This document shows, piece by piece, positions 13,101 through 27,600 of a stretch of 64,000 bases of DNA. The stretch is from Ramazzottius varieornatus (lineage: Eukaryota > Tardigrada > Eutardigrada > Parachela > Ramazzottiidae). A model generated the notes under the pieces. That model was given only the letters and a program-made list of their open reading frames with translations. It did not search any database and was not told the DNA's origin. The DNA is taken from contig BDGG01000002.1 in the NCBI GenBank assembly GCA_001949185.1, forward strand, positions 4,330,448 through 4,394,447. Reading direction: 5' to 3'. The translations under genes and the position numbers were made by a program. Positions within the stretch are counted from its first letter, which is position 1. Each line of letters starts with the position of its first letter.

Positions 13101-16003
13101 TTACGATACAACATTGATGAGCACACCACCTACCACCTCGACGAGCGGTACCACATCCATGGTAACCTTCAATACATCAGGCATAACCAGAAGTACCACC
13201 CCTACCACATACACGACACCTACCACCAGTTTAACTACCGGCGCCCGTTCGCCGTTACCTACTACAAGTAGCGCGGTGTTCGGTTACAGAAATATTATGA
13301 TCAGTGGTGGTGGTAACAGTGTCAGCATGCCGGTTATGGCTAACCGCACTTGTAGCCCACAGGGTAACCGCCAGATACAGAATGGAGTCTGTGTTTCGAG
13401 CATGCAGATTGGTGAGCGGTGTCGAGGTATCCAGATCTCGCCGAGTTTACAGTGTACGGGTGACGAGTACTGCTGCTACCAGTCTGATCCGCCACTGGAT
13501 CTTCGCCCAGGTGGCGCATGTATACCTGCAGCGAACCAGAGGATCCTCAACGGAGTTTGTGTGGACCCTGACCAGCTGAGCACAACGTGTCGAGGTGTGC
13601 AAATGTCTGCGTCGCGCAACTGCCGGAATGACCAGTTTTGTTGTTACAATACCAATGATCAGTTTGCGTGGGGATGGGGAAGCAACACTGGCATCACACA
13701 ACGGGTAGTTCGTCCACCGGGCTCGTGTAAGCCGGCGGGAGTTAGCGAAGATAGCGGCACGAGTGGCATTTGCGTCGACTTAGGTAAGCGCCAAGTCTCG
13801 TACGATGCTTCATTTAAGTGGCGCAGGGTTCGCTTTACGCAAAGCAGAAACTCTCGTTCGGCGACGACGTAATACGCCACTTGAGTGAAGCATCGTTGTT
13901 CAGCTTGGGGTCCTTTACAAATACCACTATTTACTTTTTTCAGCTGACGTCATGGTGGCATGCAAAGCCTGGCAAATTGCTCGTTCGGAGGACTGTCGCA
14001 GTATGCAATATTGTTGCTTCTCCCAAGACCAAGATACCCTGTCGCCAAAAAACGGTAACGCGGTTCCCTCCAGCGCGCAACTCGGGAACCGCGATGCCAT
14101 CCGACTTGCGCAAGTGGCCCAACAAGCTTCCTCCATCAACGACAATTATGGCGGTTACTCCAACTACTATTCGGTCGGGAGACCCGCAACTACGGCACCT
14201 GCTACCACTTCTCGTTCCACTGCCACAACCTCTAGAACCACCACGAGACCCAGAACGACACTGACACCTTTGACCAGCATCACCACGCTCCCTATGCCCA
14301 GTCGCAGTTGTCGTCCCATGAGCAACAACGCAGTCAGTAACGGTGTCTGCGTGGCGAACACCGCCATTGCACAAGCCTGTAGCGGTATCCAGGTGTCGCC
14401 TTCGCTGAGCTGTTATGCGTCCGAACTGTGCTGTTTTACTGCGCCGCCTGAAGACACCACCACGGTGTCTCCGTACCCTTCTGCCTGCAGGCCCGATACC
14501 GAAACACGTGCCACCGGTCTCTGCGTTTCGCTAAGTACCAACCCCAATGTATGTACCGGCAGAAGGATTTCCAGTTCGAAAGACTGCGCGACTAGACAGT
14601 ACTGCTGTTTCTCCATGGAAGAAACCACAAGCCAGCCCAACACAACAGTCTTTGCGACGACTGAGGTAATTTCACCCGAAGAGGATGTCACCACGACGAC
14701 GCCCCAATCGCCGAATAACCCGGAAGATGACCCGATGTACTGTCCACATCCCCAAGGGTGCTGCACAGCGGACTATGCCGATCAGGGTATGAATGGCAAA
14801 GGCATGTGCGTGGACGTGTCGCAGGTTGCGACTGCCTGTAAAGGTATCGAGATTGCCACTTCAAGGAACTGTGACATCGGCCAATTGTGCTGTTACTCGC
14901 ACCGCAACCAAAGCGTCTTTGTACCTCCTGGACCCGACACCTTAACAACGACCTCGACAAGTTCATATCTCCCTACGACTGCAACAACTCCAAGGACTAC
15001 TCCAACCACAACTTCGACAACCGCCACCACGACGTACACAACTCCCACTATCACTCGAACCACCCGAACACAGCCGACAACAACATCATCGAGAAGCACC
15101 ACCACGACTTCAACCACAACACCGAGTACCGTGACGACCGTGACCACCGTGACCACAAGAACGACCAGTACTCCGACCACTAGGAAGCCTTCTTCGAACA
15201 AGGCCTGTTTCCCAGGTAGTCACTCCTTAGCGGCCAGCCAGGGACAGTGTGTAGCTGACTGGCAGATTCCTACGGCGTGTTTAGGTCTCCAGTTATCCAG
15301 CTCTCTTGACTGCGACTACCAGGAATTCTGCTGTTACATCCCGGTCCTGATAACGACCCCGAAACCTAACCAGGAAGGCTTCTGCATACCTGACTACGCA
15401 CCGACGTTCTTCGATGGTCGTTGTGTGGATTCTTCGCAGCTCAGTGCACGGTGCGCGGGAGTGGACATTTCCCCGTCGGCCAACTGCGGGCTGTATCAGA
15501 TGTGCTGTTATAACATCAGCAGCAGTAGCACTCTTGGCACGACTGGGCCGCTTTTATATTACACAGACGCCCCAAAGACGAGTAGTCAGACACCGACATC
15601 GGTCACCAATCCGACCACAAGCAGTACAATTTCCACTACGACCAGCACAACTGACGCCGCAACAGTTGCTCCGGACTATCCGTCGTCGGAAAGTGCGACC
15701 GATAGTCCGGCCGAAAATGGCTGTATTCCAGGAACCAGTCCTAACGCTCGCGGGTTTTGTGTCGCGTTGGAGAACCTGGCCAGCCAGTGCGCGGGCATTC
15801 AGGCGTCGAATTCTAGAGGGTGCAGTTATGGTCAGATGTGTTGCTTCCGACAGCTGACAGAGATAGCCCGAGAAGGAGAGAGTAACGTGGACGCCGGAGA
15901 AGTCAGTGTAACGTCAGTACAAGGTCGATCAGACGCAAGGGTGGTACCACGGACCGCCACAGCCGTAAAGATACCGTACAGTTGGCCAAAATTTCTACGA
16001 TAG
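10158..16003 (+). CDS. large secreted protein with 16 six-cysteine modules
   Basis: Seven exons: 10158-10279, 10396-10634, 10724-11003, 11069-11582, 11770-12853, 12920-13783, 13944-16003. Phases join without a break for 1720 residues. The chain starts with a signal peptide (about residues 1-21), then a Pro/Gln-rich region with PPP and PAPPGQ motifs, then 16 copies of a module of about 45 residues. The module reads C-[TISK]P-x9-11-NG-x-C-V-x8-C-x-G-x-Q-x-S-x-S-x2-C-x5-[YF]-CC. Modules are separated by linkers rich in Thr, Ser and Pro that look like sites for O-glycosylation; the longest lies at about 14930-15190. There are no catalytic domains. It is paralogous to the next gene downstream and in the same orientation. 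The six-cysteine layout ending in CC resembles CLIP or lustrin-type modules, but the spacing fits neither well. A role in matrix, mucus, cuticle or egg coat is inference. A poly(A) signal lies at 16170. Confidence 0.9.
13799..13906. repeat. intronic palindromic element (copy 3)
   Basis: Lies in intron 6 (13784-13943) of the 16-module gene. Arms GATGCTTCATTTAAGTGGCG and CGCCACTTGAGTGAAGCATC form a long stem. The open frame runs on into the element, so an automatic caller could extend exon 6 wrongly. Confidence 0.85.
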
Positions 16004-16169
16004 TTGAGTTTCACTGTATAAATGTACTACTTTTCTTTGAAGTTCTCGTTACGTTTCATATAAACACTCAATAACCGTGTTATCTGCTCGACTTTTGGTT
16101 TCATCGTTCTTGTTTAGGTTTAGACCAAAGGTTGATCACTGTTGCCGGCTAACTAAGTTATACCTGCAC

Positions 16170-16175
16170 AATAAA
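16170..16175 (+). terminator. poly(A) signal AATAAA
   Basis: Canonical hexamer 167 bp after the stop codon of the 16-module gene, in an AT-rich context. Confidence 0.6.
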
Positions 16176-16716
16176 TAGTCATTCAAGAATGGAATCAAAC
16201 TTCTCTCTCGTTATGACTGAAATTAAAGGTTAGAGTGTCGTATCTCCGGGAACATGGTAATTGATTGCAGTAAATCTTCCGACAGGGATATGGAATGCTG
16301 GACAGAACCAGTGTTTATGAGAGTAAACCGTACAGTAAGTGCTCGTACAGAAAGCGTAGAAGTGAAAATAGTCCTCGCGATGGACAGCAGACGATTTGAC
16401 GTCTATCGTCTGTAATTAGGATCCAAACAATGTCAGAATCTCTCCAATGTCAATGACATGGCCACAGGTGGTTCTTGGCCGTCGCATCTCATCATCATCC
16501 GTATTGTCATGATTGTGAGTGATTGCGGGCCTGCGTCAGCCTCGTCCCGGAAACACAATGCCCCAACGTTGAAAGATCGAAAATCAGAACTACAGATAAC
16601 ACGTATACTGCAAAACCAAAATGATTACTGCTCAGACCTAAATGTTAACTTTATCCGCGAAATTATGGAAGAACTCTGTTGAGAAGAACCCATTGCTATA
16701 GTGAGAACTAGTGGAG

Positions 16717-16814
16717 CGTTGGCGAATAATTTCAAAGTGCCGCACGTTTTCAGCTAATTACAATAAGAACGTGCGCCACTTGAGACAGCCATCCCGTTCA
16801 GCTCATTTGTCGAC
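16717..16814. repeat. palindromic element (copy 4, intergenic)
   Basis: Inner arms AAAGTGCCGCACG and CGTGCGCCACTTGAG. Outer arm remnants are TTGGCGAATAA and CATTTGTCGAC. It is one of only two copies outside recognised introns. Confidence 0.8.
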
Positions 16815-18638
16815 TTGACGACTTCCCAAATGACGCATCGTCAAAACAATAGTGTTATTCAATGTAACGGAGTTTATCAACGCTGAACGTAGAGCTGGAG
16901 CGTACCATCACGCTGAAAAACATTCAAGTGAAGTGTAACTGTCAAATTAGATATGCGGAAAACACTGTCAAGTCTCGCCTCCACTTTCGCTATCGTCTTG
17001 CATGATCAAGAGTCAGCCTCCGCCCTTCGAACATCATGCAGTACAGTATCGGAAGTCCGTCAAATAAAAAAAAACATTGATTATGGCGTTCGTCTTCCAA
17101 CTGCAGGAGCCTGACTACTAATGATATTCTATGTAGTGGGTGTCGAGTAATGGTCGCTACCTCACTGATCTACAAAAAAATTATGTTCGTGGTGAAGTTT
17201 CATGCTGTGTCCATTTGTCCAACTTCGCCACGCGCTAATACCAACTGTCCCACTCGTAGTCAAGTAGATAAAGTTTATGAAACACTGTTAGGTCAAGGTC
17301 AAGTTCAAGAATGGACAACGGACTAGATCTACACAGTACCTGTAGTACACATGTGGATGATAATCGCGCTCGCGAACTCTGAACTTTGCATCCGGGCGAC
17401 GAAGTAGAACATGCTCATGTCGTCCTCACATTGGCTCTCATCATGCTGATTCAAACAAGCGCATGACCGGCTGACAATGACACAGAAAATGTTTTACAGA
17501 AAAGCGGTAAACTGATATCGGTGAACGTGTATCACTTGAACATCAGCAGGCGACCCCGAAAAGTGGCAATTCATTACCGGCTTAAATCATCGATTACCGT
17601 CAGAGTTTCTCGCTGATGACAATGCTAAACGCTCTAAGAGGCTACAAGCTCTTCGTGACCACTGTCGACACGTCAGACCGGTCAGTTGGTAAGCCTTTGT
17701 GAAGGGCTAACCCAGAAGGTTTTCCGTACACATGAGTTGATTCGATTTCGCGATGACGTCATGGGCGGTCTTCAATGACCCTGCTTATGGGTCTTTCGCA
17801 CGCTTCCGAACTGGACCATGCAAGTGGGACGAGAAAACAACACAATCGAAGGCCGGTCCGTCTACACGGTGGGCGTTGATGGTGGAACCCAGTTAGTGTC
17901 TTTGATGTACGAAGACACGTGTATACATCGCCACCACCAGACTCATCTTCGCATCCGCTCATCAATACCTCTCTTCTCATCATGATTGCCCCGAGTGGCC
18001 AAAGAAGCAACGCCGGTGTCTAGTTTGGTCCATGGAGTCATTATCGTTGATAAATTTTGAGCATCATCGCAGTGGACATTTAAAACGGCTCAGCGTCGAA
18101 CCATGCTCGGCGCATCATCGTCGTCGGATCATTGTCCGCCCGCATCTGACAGACAAGTAAAACTTTTTCTCTTCATTGTCATAACAGTCGTCTTTACCTC
18201 CTTTTGGGGCGCCTTCTAGCGCGCAATAGCCTTGCTTCGGCATCATCAGTGGACCAAACGTGAACTCTCTCCAAACCATTAGTACTAATCATCACAAGCA
18301 ACATAATTGCGAGATGTTTATTTTGACAACATGCCTTCTGTGAACAAGTCGGTCGAGGACTAGTCGATCCGCCGCACTTCCGGCTTTGGTGCGGGCTAAT
18401 TTATTCATCAATTTTTTTATCGTCATCATTTCACGGCAATATTCTGGAATTACTGGAGAAACCAAACCTGGAAGGGTGACGCCGCGGTCGCCCGGAGCAG
18501 AGGAGTCTAAGGTTAGATAAGCTTTATACTGAGCGACACTTGCGGTCATGCTTGATCGCGTTTCATATTCGGCTAATTTACACCTGCGCTTTTGTTTCTC
18601 ACAGCCTTGGACTCTGTGCGCTTGTGACATCATCTACC

Positions 18639-21600
18639 ATGACAGCGCCCATTGTGCCTCTGGTCAAGCGGGCTTTTCAGTTCTTCCTCTTTTGCTGTAT
18701 CCTCAGTAGGAGTTTGTCTCAAAGCTTGAGGCAGCCTGGAGCCAGAGGCCAACCTGGAATACCCAGCAGCCTGAATATCGCGAGAGCGAGAAACGCTCCT
18801 GGAAATCTTACCGGTGCGCGACGCCAGCATGAAGCTCCCATATTGATGTCCTCCGGCTTACAGGCTTCCTACGCCAATAACCCGTACATGCGGTACCCAC
18901 ACACGCCCAGAATGCAAATCCGTAAGTAATCATGGCCCAACTATTGTCGGAACCACTCGGTTTTATGAAAGTTTTCTTCTACAAGATTTGGAGCTTCTTG
19001 GCCGGTCTCGATCCACCTTCATTATTTTTTCTTGTTCTTTGACTGGGGTGCTTTTTCTTTTAGAGTTTCCAGGTGCTCCGAGGCCGCCGGAGCCTCCCGC
19101 ACTAAACAGCGGCGGAGGTACAGCTGTCAACCCGTATAACTTCGGGTGGAATTTTCCCGGCAACTATCCCAACTTTGGTGGTGGGAACAACGTAGGGGGA
19201 AGCGCATATGGAAGTAACAACGTTAACACAGCGAACAACGGTTATCTCGGCTGGTCGAACAGCGGCGGTAATACGGGAGGATACGGAAGTTCAAATAACA
19301 ATGGGCAGATGACCGGAAATAGCGCTGTGAACAATTACGGTGCTCAGGGCGGCTCGAACGGCGGCTACCGACCTCAGCAAGGGCCGGGCAGTAACGCCTA
19401 CGGCAGTAACGTTCAGAATGGCTATATCGTTAATAGTCAATCACACAGCGGCGGCTACGGAGCTGGAACCTCTAGCAATTCGATTAATGGTTACGGATAC
19501 TCTTCTAACCAGCAAAGCAGCAGTTCGAACGGTGCAGGATATGGCGGCCATGGACAGGACAGCAACGCCGGATATACTGCACGACGAGCCTGTAAAGTTG
19601 ATGTGGCGCCGAGCCTCACAGGATACTGTGCACCGAGGAACCAATTGAAAAGGAAATGCGCCTATCAAACTTCGATGTTCTCGTCGGATTGTAATGGAAA
19701 GGAAATGTGTTGCGTTAATCCAGCCGGTATGGCCGGGGAGACGGACACACAGACCACACCTCTTGCTGCACCTGCCAGCACTTCAACCGCCGCAACTACG
19801 AGGACCTCGACACTTGGGTCTTCGACCACCACACCGAATCCTGCCACACGTTTCTCGTTCCAGAGACCCATGCCAGTCCAAATCGACGTCTTTGTGAACT
19901 CCCAGAACTCAGCCACTACACTGGCTCCTGTAACAACAGCGGTAAACTTAGAGAATCGAGTACAGGTGATCGCAGCGGAGTCGCCCATTACCATTGCAGA
20001 TGCTACTGCTCCACTTTTGCCTGCCACCGTGGTGGACACACTAAACGGAGTGCAAGTAACGGTGGCGGAATCCCCGATAGCGGTAGCACTGAATGTGGAC
20101 GCACCGCCTCCCTTAGTGCCGGCTCCTTTACCACCAGCCTCTGTGTCAGATATATCCAACAAAGTACTGGTAACGATCGGCGAATCACCCATTGCGATAG
20201 CGCCAGATCGTTATTGTATACCGGATATAAATCCACGAGTTACTGACGGTGTCTGCCGAAGCGCTGCCACAATCAGCACGGACTGTATGGGAATGCAGTC
20301 GTCCACTTCTTCGAACTGCTTGCCGACTGAAGCTTGCTGTTACAATATGAATCTTGGTCCGGAAGATCAGAAGCAGCTTATCCAAACGCAGGCGCCTACA
20401 ACAACAACACAGTCCACCGTACCGCCCACCACGACAGCAAGCAGCACCACACCGTCCACCACGACCAGTGTAGTTGTCCAATCTGTTACTCCTGCTCCAA
20501 CTACTCCCGCTCCTGTCCATTTCTGCAGTCCTGGAAGTTACGCTGCGATAAAGAATGGAATCTGTACTCCATCCAGCCAGATCGGACAGCAGTGTAAGGG
20601 AAAACAGATCTCGCCTTCCGTGGATTGTAACAGGAACGAATACTGCTGCTTCGTGGCGGATGCGCCTGTTGGAGGCATCGTCTTCTCCGGAGCCTGCTCG
20701 CCTTCGGATAATCCATCCATCATCAACGGACAATGTGTCGACAGGAACGATATACCTTTGGCCTGCTCCGCCTTGAGGATTTCGGTTTCTGTAAACTGTC
20801 AATACGGGCAAGTATGTTGTTATCAGAACCTACCGGAAGTGACCACCTCACGTACGACGAGGTCAACACCACGGCCCACCATACCTACCACCACGACGCA
20901 GTCTACTACTACGACCGTCACGCTAGCCACTACCACCAGAGTATTCCGGTCTTGCAAACCTGAAGATCTTCCGCACTCCATGTTTCTTTCAGACGGAGTT
21001 TGCGTTCCTCAAAGTGAGATCCGCACAGTGTGTCGAGGTATCCAACTAGGCATGTCGCTCGATTGCGGATATGGAGAGTAAGTCGCAAACAAATATGTGA
21101 ACTCCCGAACGAGAAATCTCACGAAGTTTTTCACTAGGTATTGCTGTTATGATAACCGCAACTCCAACGCCGGTGTTACGGCACCCGCCACCGTCGCTCC
21201 TGATTCCTGCACTCCGGAATCGGATCCGAGAATCCATAATGGCTTCTGCGTGGAGGAAGCAGACTTGCCCACTCGCTGCAAAGGTCTTGAAGCCTCCACC
21301 TCTTGGAATTGTAACTATCCGAGGTTCCGATACTGTTGCTTCTCTCGCACGAACTCGACAACTTCTACGACTCTCAGAACTACATCTGCCATTACGACCA
21401 GAACCACCCAAAGAACCACGACAACCCCGAGGTCCAGCACCAGAATTTCTTCCGCTTCTACAGTCTCACCCACTACGGGTAAGCGCTACTAACCATTCTT
21501 CTTTCGGTGACTTGATTCACAAACTCCTTCAGCTTTGGATGCGAAATTGAATTTTCGCGTTTTTTCCAGTATTACTGCTATTTTTGACTCTCTTCCCTGA

Positions 21601-24600
21601 CTACCAGACTGTACGAGCTAATAAAGATTCGCTGTTTAGGAGGTACGGTTCCTTACGGTCAGGCAACATCAAGCCCGTCAGGCGTTAGCATCCCAGGAAC
21701 ACCGTGCACACCACAAGGACATCCGAGCCTCGTGGACAAAGGCGCGTGCGTCTACGTAACGAATCTCAATCCAACCTGTGTCGGCCTACTAGCGGCACCC
21801 TCCACCACCTGTGGAGCGCTCGAGTACTGCTGCTTCGCAAACCTGAACCCCGTCGACATTCCATTTCCTCAAACGAATCGGCCTTGTGGGACTTCTCTGG
21901 CTGGTAAAAATGGTAACGGCAACTGTGTCGAACTGTCCACTGCTGCGGCGACCTGCGCAAGCCAAGAGATTGGTCCCTCAGGGGACTGCGGACCGGGACA
22001 GGCATGCTGTCTGTTGCCAGCGGGAATGACTTCTGGTTCTACATCATCTTCAACCACTACTCCGCGAACAAGCGCAACCACCACAGGTTCGCAGACAATC
22101 CCCAAGCTATCGGCTGTTTCATTAAGCTCTTTTCACAGAACGTACATACAGACTGCTTCCTTTTTTACAGGAGTTGTAACTGTGGGGACAACCACAGCTT
22201 TCAGCACAGACGTGACAACCGGTACAAACCCAGTATTAAAGTGGGAGGCCGGCGAACGAAACGCACGAGATAGTTATCCTGAGTGGCGCACGCTTCCGTC
22301 CAGCATCAATGGGGCCGTGAGCCACTTCGAATATCAATCTTGTTCGTTTCCGGGCGCGTTTCTTGCCTGTAGTACTTCGGGCCGTATGGCCCGAAGCTTT
22401 ACAGCCAGAAACGCAATTCCAAGAATGGCTTCGTCCGCTGATCTCTCAATTTTGTAATTTTCGTTACTGTGTCAGTCAGTCATAGATGGTTTTTCTGGTT
22501 GCAGGAACCTCGGAGACTGGACTTACGAGCTCGGCACCTTCTAGCGGGAAGCAGTGCAGTCCGCAAAACTATCCCCTGTTCCCAGATGGTCGCTGTACCT
22601 CCGTGTTCAGTCTTGCTTCACAATGTCGCGGAATCCAAGCTTCTCCAAGTATTGACTGTCCCGCATACGAATATTGCTGCTTCAGTCTGACCACGCCCAT
22701 CACAGATCGGCCAACCCTTCCCTCTGGCATGTGCTCACCTGACAATCGACTTGACATTACAAACGGCCTGTGCGTTGAAACGGTGTACTTGTCAGAGCAG
22801 TGCGCTGGTACCGACATTTCCCAATCGCAAAATTGTAGAGAAAACGAGTTCTGTTGTTATCGACAAGATGGTGAGCCTATGACTACGCGGTCACATGCGA
22901 TTACACCCACTCCAAGTGCCGCGACGAGTACCATCCGTATCACCAGTAGCAGCACCGGTGGTGGTGGCGGTGTCACTTCCGGGTCCGGCTATGTGAACCA
23001 GTACGGTAACGAAGCCAATCAAGGGCAGGATCCAAATCAACCGGATGGAAACAATCAAAATGCAGGTCAAAATCAACCGAATGCCTACTACATCTACGGC
23101 CCTGGTCAACCTGGTCTCGGACAGAACCAGCAAGTTCCTCCGACCCCACCCAATCCATTCGAAGGATGTACACCGAATTCCTCTCCCGACGCGCGCGGTG
23201 TTTGTGTCGACCAGGCGCTGATAGTGTCCAGGTGTCAGGGCAGCAGGCTATCCAGAGCACCTCAGTGCATGGCGTACCAATTCTGTTGCTTCAACGAGTC
23301 TTCATCGCAAAGCATGTCCGTAACTCCAACGACAGGACCAGCACCAACTGTGACGTCGACCTCCACGTCGTCGTATGTAACGCCGAGTTCGCAAAACATC
23401 CAGTGTACCCCGCTATCGGCTCCGGGTGTAACGAATGGCATCTGTACAGACCTGGCGCACCTATCGACGAACTGCAGGAACCTACAAGTCTCCAAATCTT
23501 TACAGTGTGCGTACGGTGAATTCTGCTGCTTCAGCTCCCAAGCGGGAGAAGAAACCACGCTACCTACTGCTGGTGGCAACGGCTACTGCATACCGAACAC
23601 TTCACCCGGTTCAACAGGTAACCGTGTGGAAGGTCGGCAATGAAACTAACCAAGATCGTGGTCTCCAGTGGCGCACGTTTTCATTTGCAGTGGTCGAGAG
23701 CGTGCGCCACTTAGGAAATTCGATCTGGGGGAAATCATTTGCCGACGATCCGTATAAAAACTTACTCGTCCTGTGTGCAGGATGGCATTCATCGTAACTT
23801 TTTGCTCTTCTAGGGACTTGTGTGGACCTTCCGAATATCTCGGCCAAGTGCCAAGGCCAACAGCTGTCTAGGTCTTCACAGTGCAGTCCCCAACAGTTCT
23901 GTTGCTTCACATCCGCTCAAGCGACCACTCCTTACCCCACAATGACCAGCACCCCTTCCACAGATGCCTCTACTAACCAGCAGTGCACACCCAACACCGC
24001 ACCCGATGTAAACAACGGCAGATGCGTGACGCTCGACCAGATTTCCTCCTGTCAAGGTATGAGGATAAGCAAATCCAGCCAGTGCCAGCAGGCTCAGTAC
24101 TGCTGTTTCACAACAAACCAAGGACCTGCCACGGGCACCACCACCACCACAACTGAAGCGTCCGTGACAGCGCTAACCACCACCTCGACGACTCCTCCTC
24201 TTACTACTTCTAACCCCAGCAGCACTGGTGCCGGACCGACCAAGTACCCTGACTTGAACGCGTCGGCGTTGCCCGAGAACCCATTTGGTCTTTGTGTTCC
24301 ACTCACCGACACCTCAGCGTCGGGTCGCTGCGTCGATAGCGCACAGATATCCGCGCAGTGTCAAGGTAAATCTGAGACATTTGAAACGTAGAAACGGGAC
24401 TAGGATTTATTAGTATTTTATAACTCCTCTGTTGACTGAACTGATTATGAAGGTACTCATATAAGCGACACCTACCGACTAGGGCAAGTTGACATTTTTC
24501 TGCAGGTGGTCGTCTATCACGGTCTTCGCAGTGTATGCCATACCAATACTGCTGCTTCGGACAACCACCAACCGCTCCAACCGTCCCTCCATCCACCACA

Positions 24601-27600
24601 CCTCGCACAACTTCCGCTCCAATAACCACAGGGCCCACCAAGGCGCCTACCCGCGAACCTTCAGTCTACCACGACAACAACTATCCCCCATACGGTTCAC
24701 TCAACGTCAACCCGTTCTTACCGTGTTCCCCGCTGACAGAACCAGAAGTGACCAATGGGGTTTGCGTCGACTCCGCCCAGATAGCTAACAAGTGCATGTC
24801 CATGCGAGCCTCAAAGAGTTCCAACTGCGCTCCTTACCAATTCTGCTGCTTCAACAGCAGCATTGCTCCAACTCCCACCGATAGTTACTACGACGCTCCG
24901 TCGACGACTACCGAGACCTCTCCGAGAGACACTTCGTGCACACCGGTAACGGCACCTTCGGTAACCAACGGGGCTTGTGTGGCCGCAAGTCGAATATCCA
25001 CCCAGTGTAAAGGACAGAGAATAGCCAAGTCTAGCCATTGTGTCGGCGGACAGTACTGTTGCTTCTCCGGTGACGGTGATACCGGGACAGGTAACGGGGG
25101 TGGCGGGACGGCGACTTACCCGCCTGGTAGCCAAACCAGCACCTGTACACCAGTTACACAGCCTTCTATCACAAACGGCATGTGTGTGTCTTCCTCCCAA
25201 CTGAATGTAGTTTGTCGCGACCTGACATTCGCCAAATCTTCCAGCTGTAACACCGACGAATACTGCTGCTTCCAGCCCACGGTTTCCCCAGGACAGCCCA
25301 CAGGTCCAGGCTCTTGTTCACCGGTTAGCAATCCATCGGTGACGAACGGTAGATGCGTACCGACCAGCGACCTCACTTCCCAGTGTCGTGGTAATCAAGT
25401 TTCCAAGTCGCCTAACTGCGCCTCTGGGCAGTTCTGCTGCTTCACTTCTCCCCCCACCAGTGGTAGCCAGGTTCAGTACGGTGGCACTTCCGATCAGCCA
25501 AGTGGAATGGTGACTTGCAGTCCTTCTACGCAGCCTTCGGTCCATGATGGTATGTGCGTCGACCAGAGTCAACTCTCATCGAAATGTCAGCAGCTAACTT
25601 TTTCCAAGTCGCCTGACTGTGACAAGACTGGAGAGGTGAATGTGTATTGCTGCTTCAACAATAGCCAGTCCGGCATGACGATACCGACGAATGTGAACGA
25701 TGGAGCTACTTGTTCGCCCAACTCGGAACCTTCAGCGAGTGGCCTTTGTGTTAGCACCAGATTCTTGACCAGTCAGTGCAGGAACCAGCGGCTTTCGAAG
25801 TCAACACAGTGTCGGCCTGACCAGTTTTGCTGCTTTGGAGGCTCATCGAACCAACCTGGAACACCAGGTAACGTTTCCGCTGGAATTAGTGTAGTCTTTG
25901 TGAGAATATAGGCGCTTGGCAAGCAAACTCGACGAGATCATTATTCCAAGCGGCGCGCGTCGCCAGCCAATAACAGTAGAAATTTGCACCACTTAGGAAG
26001 ACGATCTTGTCAAGTTTGTTTGTCAAGCTCTCATGCTATAAAGTCATGAAACTTTTCAAGACTGCTGATCCTTATTGTCCTCGTTCTCTTCAAATCCAAA
26101 TTTTCTTCTAGATTGGTTCGGTTAGATGATAACTGAATATCGTTCCAACCGGTGGGGTTTCTCTCTAGGCTATAACGGTGGTGATGGCGGTCAGACCGTC
26201 GCCAGTGGCGCTTCCTGCAGTCCGAACTCTGCGCCTTCAGTAACAAACGGTCAGTGCCGGAACCCGGATGAGCTGAACATTCAATGCCGCGGTCAACGAC
26301 TGTCCAAGTCAGGCCAGTGCGGAAGTGACCAGTTCTGTTGCTTCAGCGGGGATACTATCGCCGGCGGTGGCAGCCAAAGCCCTTCTGGTTCAAATGTTGC
26401 AAGTGGCGCGATGTGTAGTCCCAATTCGGCACCTGAAGTGACCAACGGCAAATGCCGAAATAATGACGAACTGGTTGCGCAGTGTCAGGGCCAGCTGGTC
26501 TCCAAGTCATCGAGCTGTGCAGTGGCTCAGTTTTGCTGTTTTCTTCGACCGAGCACTGACTCCGGAACCCCAACACCCCAGCCAGGTACAGCATTGTTAT
26601 CCACAATAGGCGAAGAAATCCTAATTTCCGGCCTGTAAATTATATTGTTTCTGCAGATGGACAAACTTCGAGTGGTACTATGTGTAGTCCCAACACGGCA
26701 CCCAAAGTCACCAACGGTGTCTGCCATAATCTGGATGAAGTATCTACCATGTGTCGAGGACAGCGGTTATCGAAGGCGTCCCAGTGTTCCGGCAATCAGT
26801 TCTGTTGCTTTAATGGCAGCTCTGACGGTTCCACAGGTTAGTGTTATAAGCAGCAACTTGCGAAACTTTCCGCCAGACTGAAGTAAGTGTACCAAAGTTG
26901 CAAATGCAGGTTACCAAAATGGTGGTGGAGCCGGAAGTGGCCCGCTGCCGGCAGAAGGAAACGCCTGCTGTCCGTCTACGGCTCCTCAAGTGACAAACGG
27001 TCGATGCTTCAACATGGCGCAGTTATCCACCCAGTGTCAAGGACAGCGAGTTTCAAAATCAGCACAGTGTGCCACTAGTCAGTTCTGCTGCTTCAGTGAG
27101 GATACCACTACGACCACTACTCCTTCGGCTCCAGGTTCGCCCTGTTCTTTTCTTTCCAGTAGTATACGATGGTCGCTCACTATAATGAGCACCTCCTTCA
27201 TGCAGGAAACCAATGCCCCGACGGAGTTCAAGTTGTAAACTGCCTAGTCGACCCCTGCCGCGTGACAACGTGTTCTAACTTGCCTACCGCAAGCTGCCGG
27301 CCTGATTTCTGTGGTGGATGCAATGCCAGGTTCTTCTACGGCGATCAGGAAGTTACCAATCAGTGCGCGGGTAAAGACTGCTGAAGATTCCGAGACGAGC
27401 AGTCTGACGAAACGAATTTTTGCAGGCGCGCCAGTAACATCAACCCCTACCACCACCCCAATGGTTACAAGTACCGGGCCGACAAGACCCAGCGGGTCCT
27501 GTGTCCCGAGCAGTTCACCTGGAAGTAGTGGCGCTTGTGTCAACCAGAGCCAGCTATTATCACAGTGTCAGAATCAGCGACTGTCCAAATCTCCCGATTG

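Larger units (their letters stand above)
16004..18638. other. intergenic region between the two giant genes
   Basis: Begins with the 3' UTR of the 16-module gene and ends with the promoter of the 40-module gene. Between them I see one palindromic element (16717-16814) and no supported coding exon. Small open frames (for example 17759-18010 minus) have no splice or domain support. Confidence 0.5.

Noticed and set aside
14893-15201. Minus-strand frame of 102 codons rich in valine
   Set aside because: Antisense shadow of the Thr-codon-rich linker (ACC/ACG/ACA read as GGT/CGT/TGT) of the 16-module gene; same for 19665-20192 minus.
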